Source: Ectocarpus siliculosus | Taxonomy: Eukaryota > Sar > Phaeophyceae > Ectocarpales > Ectocarpaceae | Reading direction: 5' to 3' | Length of the DNA stretch: 64,000 bases | Assembly: GCA_000310025.1 (NCBI GenBank) | Contig: FN649750.1 | Span: 2,244,337 to 2,308,336, forward strand | In this document: in pieces, positions 13,256 through 25,200 of the stretch | Layout: each line of letters opens with the position of its first letter | How positions within the stretch are numbered: the stretch's first letter is position 1 | Program-made: the position numbers and the translations under genes | The notes under the pieces: generated by a model | What the model was told of the DNA's origin: nothing | Databases searched by the model: none | What the model saw: the letters and a program-made list of their open reading frames with translations, nothing else

Positions 13256-16200
13256 ACGTCGCTCTTGAAGACGGCGGCGCTCTCGTCCCCGGCTTTGAGA
13301 CGCTCAAAGGAGTCGTGGATCGACTTGGCCATGTCTTCGCCTCCGCACAGCTCGGCTCCCGCTGGAACGGCTCCCTGACGCAGGGCAACAACAAGTGAAA
13401 TGGTGGCCTTCAACAACCGTCCCAACGGCTTGATGAAGGCGACAGGATGCGCCCCTGTCACTTCATAGTGAGTGCACTGCAATGGATACTATCAGGATAT
13501 GGAAGCAAACAACTTGATTAGAGATCGCATCACACGGAGGTGGGCGGGCGTGAGTGGGAGACTCACGGCAAAACGTAGGGTCGGCACATATTGGATCGTG
13601 CAGTGAGTGACGATCCCAACAGGGCGTGTTTGTTAATGAACAACGCGTATGATCCGAACAAAGATGTGCACTGACCGCGAAGTGCATGCCACTCCAGACG
13701 CGACTGTCTCCACAGACTTGGGAAATCTCGGACCAGGAAGCGAATTCCAGGGATGCGTTCAAGCCGGCGGGTGGAGGACCCGGGGGGAACTGAAGAGCAG
13801 GCTCGATCTTGTCGTTGCCAAGAAAGTTCTCGACTTGCCGTGCAAACCCCTAGCGTTCCGCGGGAGGGAGGGGACGGCCCAGGAGGGCGGAAGGAGAAAG
13901 AACTGACAGTAACATTTAGTTCGATTGGTGTAACTGGACATTCATTGCGAGGTTGTTATATTTTACAACCCATCGTTTTTTGTTGCAACGTTCTGAGGGA
14001 TGCGATAAAATATCCGTTACAACTATCTGAAGCACGTTTGTTTATCTTCTTAAGGGAAAATGAAGGCGTGCCTCCAGCTTCCGTTCGGTGGAGCAGTTCC
14101 GACTGCTATTCGCTTGGCACCCTTCGGGCAGAAACGTTTCAAATCATGACCGTTACGAAGGCGCCATGTTCCCGTCAGTACCCAAAGGACATCATTTGCC
14201 CATCCCGCAAGCGCTAAGATATGTAGACACACCCTTCAAACGAAACGAAACGGTTTCGAGCTCTAGCAGATATAACCTCGTACCTCGCAAAGGCACGCAG
14301 AGGCCGAGGGGTACTCGGAGTGAGGCATGGTCCTGATGAAAGGCTCCCATTCTGATGCCTTCACATTTTGGACGCCCTGATCCGGTCCGGCGTAGGCCTC
14401 CACCAGTTCATCGCCGAGCAGGTGCCTACAGATGGAGATTTCGCATTTCATGGCACTCGTTCATGTTTGTTCAACGTTACTTTTGGTTTCCGTGTCGATA
14501 CCCCGATGTTCACGATAGATTGAGAAGAGCAGAAGCAAAATGATCAGTGCATGCGTGGTCCTGACGGAAGCGGTCCAGCCTTTGTTTTCGTGAAACGTAA
14601 AAGCAAGTTCGAAAGTCTGGCCTACTTTATCGATAATTTTGAAATTCGTTTTAAGCATCCCCATTTCGACCCCCCGGTGCCTCCCCCAATTTCGAAATTT
14701 TGAAGAATAGGATTCGTATGAAATAACCCTTTGGATGGCACAATTTGGTGCGCAGGGCAGCACAAGTACGATTTCACTTGTAATGTTCACGTGAACTTCA
14801 ACAGAAGCTAGATGGTTGCAACTCCGGTGGTGAAGTTCCGAGGTAATACAAGTGGCAAATACCATAGGTCTGCTTCTAGGCGATGTTGGAATGGAAACAG
14901 ATCCCGGAGAGAAGAAACACGACCCATGAGGCAAGGCACGACCGATGGGGCAAAAGATCACACCACATCCTTGGTGCTTATGAGCCTAAACATGCCGTAT
15001 TCTATTTGAACCGACCAGCGTCAATTGAACCGTTCACGGAAGTTTGCACATAGTCAACATGTACGCACGCGTCGACTATCTAGAGAGGCTCCGACGATGG
15101 TCTCACCTGATCATGGTGGGTGGGCGGGGTAGATCGTGGCGGATCTAACGCAAACAAGGCATGCGTGGAGCATGTTCACGCGAGGGGAGCAACGGGGCGA
15201 AGGAAACGTAATCCAATGATGGCACGGGTTACGTGTACAGTCGCGTTGTTGAACAAGCAAGTGCCAGACGCCCTACATAGTTCGTTTCGTCGCTTTGCAA
15301 GCAGTCTACGTGCCTTTAATCGAAAATACAACGAAAAAAAAAAACTTTCCGTCGAAGACTTTCACGGTGAGCAGACAAGCGCGGCGCCCATCATCCGGGA
15401 ATAATCGGAAAACGTCGACCCTGTCGGTTCGGATCACCGTAGAGTTCTCCGCGGACGCTTGCCATTCATTGTCACCTTGATTGGCACTATACAACAAGCA
15501 CTTTGCACGGAAAGTGATATCAATCCACCGCTTTATATCATCTGATGCGCAGGACAATGTGCGACCATTCCGTCAAGTCCTGCTCTCAGGAATCGATCGG
15601 TATCACGGCGAGAAGTTGCTGCCCTCAAAGCCTGAGCTTCTAGTCAACCGAATCGATGGTTGGTTGTGACGCAGTGCTCGTCCCGCCCATTTTTTTTAGT
15701 GTATTGTGTATTGTACAACCCGCACCTTCTCCTTCCAGGCCAGTAGGACGCCATTGTAAATGGCGAGCTGGGCCTCGATAGTGACCTGGTAGAAGTCTGT
15801 TTCTGTGTATTCCTCCTTGGTCGTTTCCCTGTTTCGAGCAGACGAGGGATGGGCCGCGGTGTGAGCGCAGTGCCGACATGCCCCCCATGGGATTGGATCA
15901 AGGTTTCATCACAAGGTGCACAACACATATGTGCCGTCTGTTGTTTCGCTATCGCCTGGGTGCTCCCTCCCTCTCTTGCGTTCTTAACCTTCATAGTACT
16001 GGAAGCCCAAATGGGGACACTTTTCGGGACACAGCAATCAAATACCTATTTAACGGCACTGTAGTCACCCAAGCCTCAGCTGTGTGCAACGCACGTGAGA
16101 ACCCTTGGTCTATCATACTTGGCTGAGGTGGTACGCTGTGTGATATGCTGTGTGATGCCTCTCCTGGGCCTCTGACTTNNNNNNNNNNNNNNNNNNNNNN

Positions 16201-19200
16201 NNNNNNNNNNNNNNNNNNNNNNNNNNNNNNNNNNNNNNNNNNNNNNNNNNNNNNNNNNNNNNNNNNNNNNNNNNNNNNTCGCCTGCTACTGGAAAATACT
16301 TCTGACTTGGCCTCAGTATGAAAAGTGTCCCCACGTGTTTTGGGACATTTTTCATACTGAAGTCAAGCCACCCTTTGTCTGGCAAGGAGCTCCGGTTCTT
16401 TGGAGGGACTGTAGCCCATCGACCAATGGCTGGCAAGCATTGTTTTTGGATATACTATTTGCGGAGGGACTGGGTACTATTGTAGGAGGGTCAACATATC
16501 TTGTCGATGCCGAATCGATGTTACTTCTGTAAAGTTTGCTGCTGTTAAAGTATTGTTGTGTCATTTCTCATCATGTTAATATTTTTCAGGCCGAGGCCGT
16601 CGTTGTTTGCCAAAAAAGAGTACCCTCGAATTGTAAAATTCTACTACAGTAGTAGAAAATAGAATCCCCCGTTTTTGTTCCCTGTGAAACACGCATGGAT
16701 TCACACACGAATGAAATGATCGCGAAGTCTCGAACTACTGTATGGTGAAGAAAGCATCGGCCAAGACGCGCAGGGTCCGTCGGCCGTCCTCGCAGACCTA
16801 CCCGACCTCTATCACCTTTCGCCCGCCTCGGCCCCAGTGGGGGGGGAGCGACGCTTCACCCTAGTAGTACAAAACGCTCATACTTTCGTGCGCATATTGA
16901 GACCAAACTTGATGTGGAAACGTTAGGGACACATCCCCGCATACAACGAATTGTTTGAGTTAATCCAGATGAGTTTTCACGGAGGAGAACGACAGTGGCG
17001 AGTTGAAACGAAAGCAGCGTATGGCCATGACTACAATAGAACCAGGGGCAAAATCTTGTGGTTAGTGGGTACGAACGGTTGTTGTGCCGCACAACCAAAG
17101 CTCACCGGGAAAATAGGCGATCTTGAGAGGGACGAGGGAGTTGAACTTGTTGTCGAATAACGACAAGGCGAACTGCTTGTAGGGTGAGTTCGCGGTCATG
17201 GCGGACTCGTCAAGCACGTCGCGAACGACCTGGTTGTAGCTGATGGAATCGCACGTACGTTGGTGGTGAAACGGGGGGTGAATGAGGCCAAAACATCAGT
17301 GGAGCCCGTCATCACATGCCATGAGAGGGCGCGGGAAAAGCGCCTCGTGTGCAAACGGTTCCTACCTCAAGACAGGGCTACACATATGGCACCGATTTGG
17401 TGTGTTCTGCACGGCTGCACAGCACCCTCTCGTGTCCGTAACCACGCATGGCAAGCCCGGTATCGCGACTGTATTGATTGGCGTTCCTCTCGGCATACCC
17501 TTCGGTTCCCCCATCCCGTCTCATTCTATGTAGGAAATAGACTCTTCAAAAGGCCCATGGTCTTCCGTTGGTCGAGAAACCGCTACACGTATGTACGATG
17601 GGAAATTTCTATAATCGTGATATGTACGATCTCCCGGGGCTTGTACATTTTCGTACTTTTCCATGAAAAGTTTCATGGAAGTCCATGGAAGTCCATTCCA
17701 TGAACTTCCATGGAATTCTATGGAACTTCCATGGACTTCCATGAAATTTCCAGGAAGTCCATGGAAATGTTTCACGGCATTCCGTGAAAAGTTCCATGGA
17801 TGTCCATGACATTTTTGTCATGAAACTTTCCATGAAATAATTTCACTCCTTGTCATGAAACATTTCATGGAACAATTTCATGGACGTTCATGACATGCTT
17901 TCATGAACGCCCGTGAACGTCCATGAAATATTTATGAACGCCCATGAACGTTCGTTCATGAAAAAACGTTTCATGGGCGCACGTGGGCGGTCATGAAATA
18001 TTTCATGATAGCCCATGAACGTCCGTGGAATGTTTCATGAAATATGTCATGAACATCTATGAACGTCCATGGTATCTCATGAACTTCCATGGATGTATGG
18101 ACGTCCATGAAACATTCCATGGACGTTCATGGATGTTCATGAAATATTTCATGAAAGACCATGGACGTTCATGAAACATTCCATGAACATCCATGAACGT
18201 TCATGAAATGTTTCATGAAATCCCATGAACATCCATGAAATGTTCCATGCGAGGGCGGGACGCCGAATCGCCGACGCATCGGCGGAAAACCCGAGGATAC
18301 ATGGGGATATGTCCCCGCCCCCCTCAAAATGGAACAAAATTACCCCGATTTTAGGTTATGTAGTGTACAGTAGGCCTACATAACTAACTGAGTGTCTTAA
18401 TTTATTTGTGTTCACGACACTACCCCCTTGGACAAGGGTTTCGAAACGCACCTCACCTACCTCACTCGGCAATGGCTAGGTACCGGTTGGAAATGTTTTT
18501 CCCTTTCGCCTTCCTCCGCCCCTCCATTATTCGACGGTTCGCCAGATCGGGGCTGGCTGTGATGGGACACCCATTCATTGCTGAACGCGACGAGCTGGCG
18601 GTGGAAGCCATCGGCGAGGTTGTTGTGCCCGGCCGTTTGGCTTCTCCCGCCGCTCTGCTGATGGGCGGAGGATAGCGTCCACCACTCACTCACTTTTCTT
18701 TCGGCTTGGAGCAGATGCACCTTGAGCACGCTGTGTGATTCATCTCAATTATTATAAAGGTAGTTTTGTTATTTTTTTTTTATGTTTTTCATGGAATTCC
18801 ATGAAAATTTTTATGGAAGTCCATGGAACTTTTCATGGAACTCCTTGGACTTTCATGAAACTTTTCATGGCATCTCATGGAACTCGTTGGACTTCCATGA
18901 AATATTTCATGAAGAGTTCCAGGACGTCCATGGACTTCCATGAAAAGTTCCCATGGAGCTCCATGGAATTCCATGAAAAGTTCATGGAACTCCTTGCCAT
19001 GAAAATTTTCATGGAAGTGAAAGAAGTCCCATGAAAAGATTCTTGGAAGTCCATGGAGCTCCGTGGAAACAAGTAACAAGTTTCTTGGAAGTCCAATGAA
19101 GCCCATGCACACATTTCATGGAAATCAATGTCGAACACAGCCAAGGCTCATTGTCGGCATTTATCAACCAAGGTGGCGTCAGTCCATGAAATGTTTCATA

Positions 19201-22200
19201 GACTTCCATGATGAAATATTTCATGGAGTTCCATGGAGTTCCATGGACATGGTGTCATGGAGTTCCATGGACTTCCATGATTTTTTTCATTTTTTCCATG
19301 GACTTCCATGGAACATTTAATGGAAGTCCATGGACTTGCATGAAATATTTCACTAAAAAATACTATAATGTAGATGACTGAATCTCCCACACTGACAGTA
19401 TTGCTAAACCGCCCATGGGACACCCATGGGGTCACCCATGGACCGCCCATGGGATCTTCATGGACTCTTCATGGGCTGCCCATGGGCTGCCCATGGGTGA
19501 CCCATGGGGATACCCACGGGCGGCCCATGAAGTGCTCACCCTGTGGGCACTTCAGCCTAGAACTTATGTAGCCACCTTCACATCAACCTAGAACCAGCCA
19601 CCATGGCCAACCTAGCACGTATCGTGTGGGCTTGGGGTTAGGGTTAGGGTTAGGGTTAGCGTTAGGGTTACTAGCCGTTATAGTGCCGGTTCCAAAGCAG
19701 ACAATATTTTGTTTAGGAGTAAATTGGTTCGGTTCAAGGGCTCTCATTGGCTGCCCATGGGCTGCCCACATAATATGGGCTGCGCATGGGTGCCACCCAT
19801 GGGGCACCCATGGGCTGCCCGTGGGCCTAAGGGGGTGCCCATGGACTTCCCATGGGTGACCCATGGGTGACCCATCGGAGTCCCATGGGTCGTTTGGGAA
19901 AACTGTAGAAAGTGTGGGAGACCCTATGTAAGAGTCACTCGTTTCGTGCGAGGCTCAGTTCCTATTTTCTCTACGGGGTACCCCAGCAGTGGAATAGACT
20001 ATAGGATATAGTATATAGTAGAATTCTTGACGAAGCACGTGCTCTTATGGCCAAGTTCTTGTAGTTCCTATGTTTTGAGCCTGAGTTTCTTAACTCCCAG
20101 GTTCTACAGTGCGGCCGCTAACTGAACTGCACAGGTTGCGCAAAAGAAGCACCAATTCATCCCAGGAACATATATATCTTTGGTTTCGGCTTCAGTAGTG
20201 AGCCCTCTACGATATGGAAATGCTACAGTACATTGGGTAAGGCGGCCACCCGCCCGTTAGGCGGGACGGCCACCTGGAGGAAAAATCGTCACCAGCCCAT
20301 TTGGCGGGACGGCCACCGGGCAAACATGATGCATGAGAATGAGAAGGTGATCGTATTTGAAAGTGGGAGGACTACATATGCACCGTAGCAAACTAATGCC
20401 ACATGTTGCATCCCTTCCGTCGGGTCCTCGCGGCGTATCCTGTTGTGCGCGTATCCAACAAAATGTTACCGTGCGTACAAAAAAGGTGTCCAAGTGATTT
20501 TATGGGGCAAACCCCAACAGCAAAACGGAGCCAGGCATACCTGTTCATGGCATATGCTGCGGGCAAGGTAGGTAGAACGTGTTCGTGTGTGCATGAGCGG
20601 ATGAGAATATTCCAACGGGACTGTAGGAATTGGCTACGCAGATAGGAATTGATAGTCCCCTGGGTTGGTTTCATGGTTGATCCACGGGGCTCGGGAGTGC
20701 TTGCTGTGTCGTGGCACTCTCTCTCTCCCGCCGCGTCCTGATCGTGTCTGCTGTCCTAAAATACAAGTGATACCATCATCTTCAACACACTTACAAGGGT
20801 ATACTAACACTCTAGAGTGTATCCCTCGAGGGAACCCGTGCTGGAGATGAGTGGCGCCGATGTTGCAGCAGAGGCTGCCGACGTCACCACTAGTACGCAG
20901 GGCAGGGTTGCCAACCTAGAGAGCAAAGTTTCAGGCCTGACGGACGAGGTACAGCAGTTGGCAGGGCTACTCCGAGCCGCCCTCGGAAAGTTAGAGAAGG
21001 AGGGGGAGTCCGGCGGCGCCACGGTGGGCGCTGTCGTTACGGGCGCCACGTCTGCCCGCGGTCTGCTGGAAGAGGGGCCGCACAACGACGGAATCACGCC
21101 GCCCGCACAGCACGGGGGAAGAAGCACCAGACCGGGAACCAGCCCGGTAGTGCCAAGGATCCCTGCTGGAGCGGACCTGGACATAGGACCGGGCAGCGGG
21201 GACGTCAGGGGGTCATCATCCCAAGAGCAGCCTGCTTCGGTGGGCGCTTGCATAGACTACACGGCTGCAGCAGAGATCATCAGCAGTCGGCCGGTTGCGG
21301 AAGGCGAACCGCTGTGTGCATTTCAGGTCCCTGCTGACGGTGGGTTTGGTAGATTCCAGAACACCGAATACCTCTACAACATAGGCAACGCTGGTAGAGA
21401 TGCAGCCGCCGCTCGAGGCACTTGCCGAAGAGTCAGAGCAACGTACTCATCACGTCGAGAAGAGCTGTGCGGCGCTGGAGGGGTTGCCGCAGACGGCACA
21501 CCAGGTGTGCCTGTTGACCGCGGGAAAGTGCTTGCGTCTAGAGAGCTGGGGCAGCATGCATCCCCACGACGCCGTCGATGCGCCATCAAAGCAACCAGGT
21601 GAAGCTAATCGTGGGACCATGGGAAGAAAGACACGGTGGGGTGAGGCAGTAGATAATATCGGTGCAACAAGCGGGGGCATCGGTCAGTATCGTGCAGACC
21701 CTGTAGGCAGTCCTGGCGGTTGTGGTGGCGAGCGATGACGAGGAGCTGGATGTGGCACGTGAGGCGTTGTAAGGACAGGCGGGGGAAAGACGCCAAAGCC
21801 GCGCGGGTCACCGCGCACGCTCCATCTACACCATCGCAGCAGCGTGGAAAGGTGGAGACACAGAAAAACCGGCCGCAAGGCCGTGCGCCCATAGCCGCAA
21901 CGGAAGGGGCGCGGGAGGGCAACAACAAAAATAACACGGCGGGAGGGCCGTGTGCTCATAGCCGCGACGGGAGGGGCGCGGGAGGGCAACAACCAAATAA
22001 CACGGCGGGAGGGCCGTGTGCTCATAGCTGCGACGGGAGGGGCGCGGGAGGGCAACAACAAAAATAACACGGCGGGAGGGCCGTGTGCTCGCAGCCGCGA
22101 CGGGAGGGGCGCGGGAGGGCAACAACAAAAAAAAAAATCTAAGGCCCCATGGCGCGTCGGACGGGGCGTGAGGGGGGGAGAAAACCGAAGCAGCCCCGTG

Positions 22201-25200
22201 GCGCGCCGGAAAGGGCGTGAGGGGGAACCCCGCGGCACGTCGGAAGGGGCGTGGGGGGGAGGGTACTTGCCTCGTGATGCTAAAACGGGAACTCCTTTTC
22301 TGGCGAGGCTACAGGCCGGGACGAGCGCTGGGAGGGGAGCAACACGCATCACAGTGCTGGATTGGCGCTTCTTTCTTGACGGTATTTGGTGTTTGATGGT
22401 ATTCGTAGCGAAGTTGGTGATCCTCGTTAGTTGTCATGAGTGCACTTTGGTTGAAGAGCCAGGGAGGGTGTTCCGTGTTTGTCGGAGGCGTTCGCGTCCA
22501 CATGTTCAGTATTTTCCTGGTAGTCATTTGGTTGAAACTTCTTGATTGCCGCCAAGTGGGGCCGTTCTCTAGGTTGCGAAAATGTGCAGGAATCTGGGAT
22601 ACTGTTGGAACCGCTGAAGGAACGTATGAGGAAAAATTGGGACATCAGTGTTGTACGTCGACGAGAACAGAGGATTGTCGAAAAATGCATGCCGGTTGTG
22701 TGTCGCTCAAAAAATGTTGGATGATTGCCTTATGCCCCGGTGCGCTGTGTTACGTCAGCGAGGGGGGGGGGGGGCGATTTCGATGTTTGTCTGATGTTTG
22801 TTTGAAGAACAGATAGTAGTGCAGCCGCATGGTAGTTGTTTGAACCAACTCCTCAGGATAGTCTTACGCTATTGCTCACCAAGAATTGAGATAGGCCGTT
22901 GTTGGAAACAGGGTTATGATCTTGGTACGTCATGCAGGAAGAATATGATAGCACGCCGCCCACGTTTGTAGATATAGATTCCGAGCGTGGATCCTGGCGC
23001 GACTGGTATTATGCATGTGTTGATCTTGCTCTGGTAGCGCAACAGTGACAGTATCTGGTGGAACGGTGAATATTGGTGGGGGTTTTGACCCGGAGGCCGG
23101 GTTTCCCCCTGTTATTTTTTCGCGTTTTTTTTTGCCCGTTTGGGTTTTCGTCACATCCGGCGTGTGCATGCCCACTAGTGGTTAGTTACTAGCGTAAAGA
23201 ACCAGGGAGGGTGTCCGTGTGTGCATGAGCGGATGAGAATATTCCAACGGGACTGTAGGAATTGGCTACGCAGATAGGAATTGATAGTCCCCTGGGTTGG
23301 TTTCATGGTTGATCCACGGGGCTCGACCCTGCGGGAGTGCTTGCTGTGTCGTGGCACTCTCTCTCTCCCGCCGCGTCCTGATCGTGTCTGCTGTCCTAAA
23401 TACAAGTGATACCATCATCTTCAACACACATACAAGGGTATACTAACAGAACGTAATGGCAACAGCAGCGTGGGCCGGCCTACCTGTTGAGGTAGTCTGG
23501 CGCATCTATCGTGCGCGAGCTAAAGTCTTCCTCGTCTTCCTTGGAAGAGAATCCGAAGTAGCGGCCTGTGCTCCCGATGTGCGGCGTCACGTGCTCTTGA
23601 CTTGAAACGTACCCGAGGCCATCCGACTCCACCAGAGGCTGCCACTTCTTGAAGTCCGTGAACTGGTGCATCATCGAGCATTCACAACCGAGGTTTTTGA
23701 ACATGGTGGCATGGAAAGTCGGCGGAATAATGGAGGGATCGCTCACCGCACCAATGGCGAGCTCGCTTGCTCTGCGAAGAGGTTATCGACATGTGTGTTC
23801 ACATGCTTTCCAGAACAGAAATATAAAGCTAGACGTGAGCCATATGCCACGCAAAAGTCGAAGTGTTTCCGCTTCCATGCATCCTGGCTGAGGCCTTTGG
23901 CAACGCGCAAATACTCCTAAAAACTACTGTGGCATCTCACACCAAAACATACTCATTCCCTTGCTTCAAAGGTGGGATGCAGACTGACATACAGAACCAC
24001 GTCGCAAGAAGCCAAAGCGGAATCAGTAGCACGACGAGGGTAAACGTATATTACAACGGACGTTGCAACCTTGAGCAATCTACGGGGACGGTGCCCATGT
24101 ACTGCATCTCACCTCGTACGGGCTGTTGCTAGGGGTGTAGGGCGTCCAAGAATTTCCCGCCGAATCAGTCATCGAAAAATCACCCGTGAACGGGACGCGG
24201 TTGAATTCCCGGCCTCCCATATTCCCGTCGGCGTTCCATCCGTCATTAGCGCCGAGGTAGTCCCATATCTCGTTGGCGTAGGCCCGGCCCAGCCCCCCAC
24301 GGCGTGGACGTGTCGATGTAGTCGTCGACACCCTCCTCCGGGAAGGACAGGGGGTGGCCCCGGGATATCATGAGTGGCTCAATCTCAGCGCGGCAGAACG
24401 GCATCGCCTTTAGCGCGATGTGGGTGACCGTGTAGATCTCAGCCACCTGATCAAGTACGGATCCCGAATGGTCTCAACGTGGTTGGTACATACGTTGCGT
24501 ATTTTGATTTATGATCATGATATCAACCAGCATACGCGCATCATCGGGTATAACTTATCAATTCCTCTCTGCAACGTATTTCAGCGGCTGGAGAATAACA
24601 TTGTTGATTAACCGCTGCCACTGTGACCGGTCGCCCCGGTGGTCTAGTTGGTATCCTCGAAACCTTCTAGAGGTGAGGCCAGGGGTTCGAATCCCGGCGT
24701 AAGCGAGCTTTTCTTTCAAAGTGAGTTTTTCTCTCGCTTCCGCTCCTGGCCTACCTACAGTAGTGGACAGCGCTAGTTCGTGTGTAAAAGGGGGAAGAGA
24801 GTGCTGAACTCTTCTCGCATTAAAAATCGAAGGCAAAGTACCGCAGGAGGGGAGGGTAGAGAGGGGCTCTTCTGTGTGACCACGGGTTGGAGTAAACGGC
24901 ACTAGTGCTGTGAGCGCTGATTTGAAGTTAAGACAAAAACAAATCTGTGACGGTTCAAGCTAAACCAGTTCCACTTCTATATAAAATTTCATATTTGATT
25001 GATTTCGCGCTCAATATCACCACCAAACCAAGCACGATGTCCCTGGCTCGTGCTGTCCATACCCTGTAGTGCAGGAGGAATAGTTCTTCCTCGTCATTCG
25101 TGCTTCCCGAACAGCGGCGGCGTTTGTCGGACGTACGCTTGTCGCCAAAGATATTCAGCCACGGGGAGGGTTGAAAGGCACTGGCCACAGACCACACCGA

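Larger units (their letters stand above)
20575..23453 (+). mobile_element. Non-autonomous LTR retrotransposon, complete, with 5-bp target duplication
   Basis: Two direct repeats of 230 and 237 bp (20580-20809 and 23212-23448) begin TGTTCG/TGTCCG and end CTAACA, so both have TG...CA termini. The flanking GAACG at 20575-20579 and 23449-23453 is a 5-bp target-site duplication. A purine-rich stretch (AGGGAGGG) immediately precedes the 3' LTR, as expected of a polypurine tract. The interior is only 2.4 kb: a gag-like frame, a tandem repeat and no protease, integrase or reverse transcriptase. It therefore resembles the TRIM/LARD class of parasitic elements. No primer site starting TGG is seen next to the 5' LTR; a 14-bp palindrome, ACACTCTAGAGTGT, straddles that junction. 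It is inserted antisense in an intron of the haloperoxidase-like gene. Confidence 0.88.

Noticed and set aside
18406-18675. Plus-strand open frame (ARYRLEMFFPFAFLRP) between two palindrome fields
   Set aside because: Isolated, no splice partners, lies in an intron of the opposite-strand gene; could be a fragment of an unknown repeat.
17609-19450. Overlapping open frames with Met-Phe-His-Gly-rich translations on both strands
   Set aside because: They are translations of CATG palindromes; similar frames occur on both strands at once, which is typical of repeats and not of genes.
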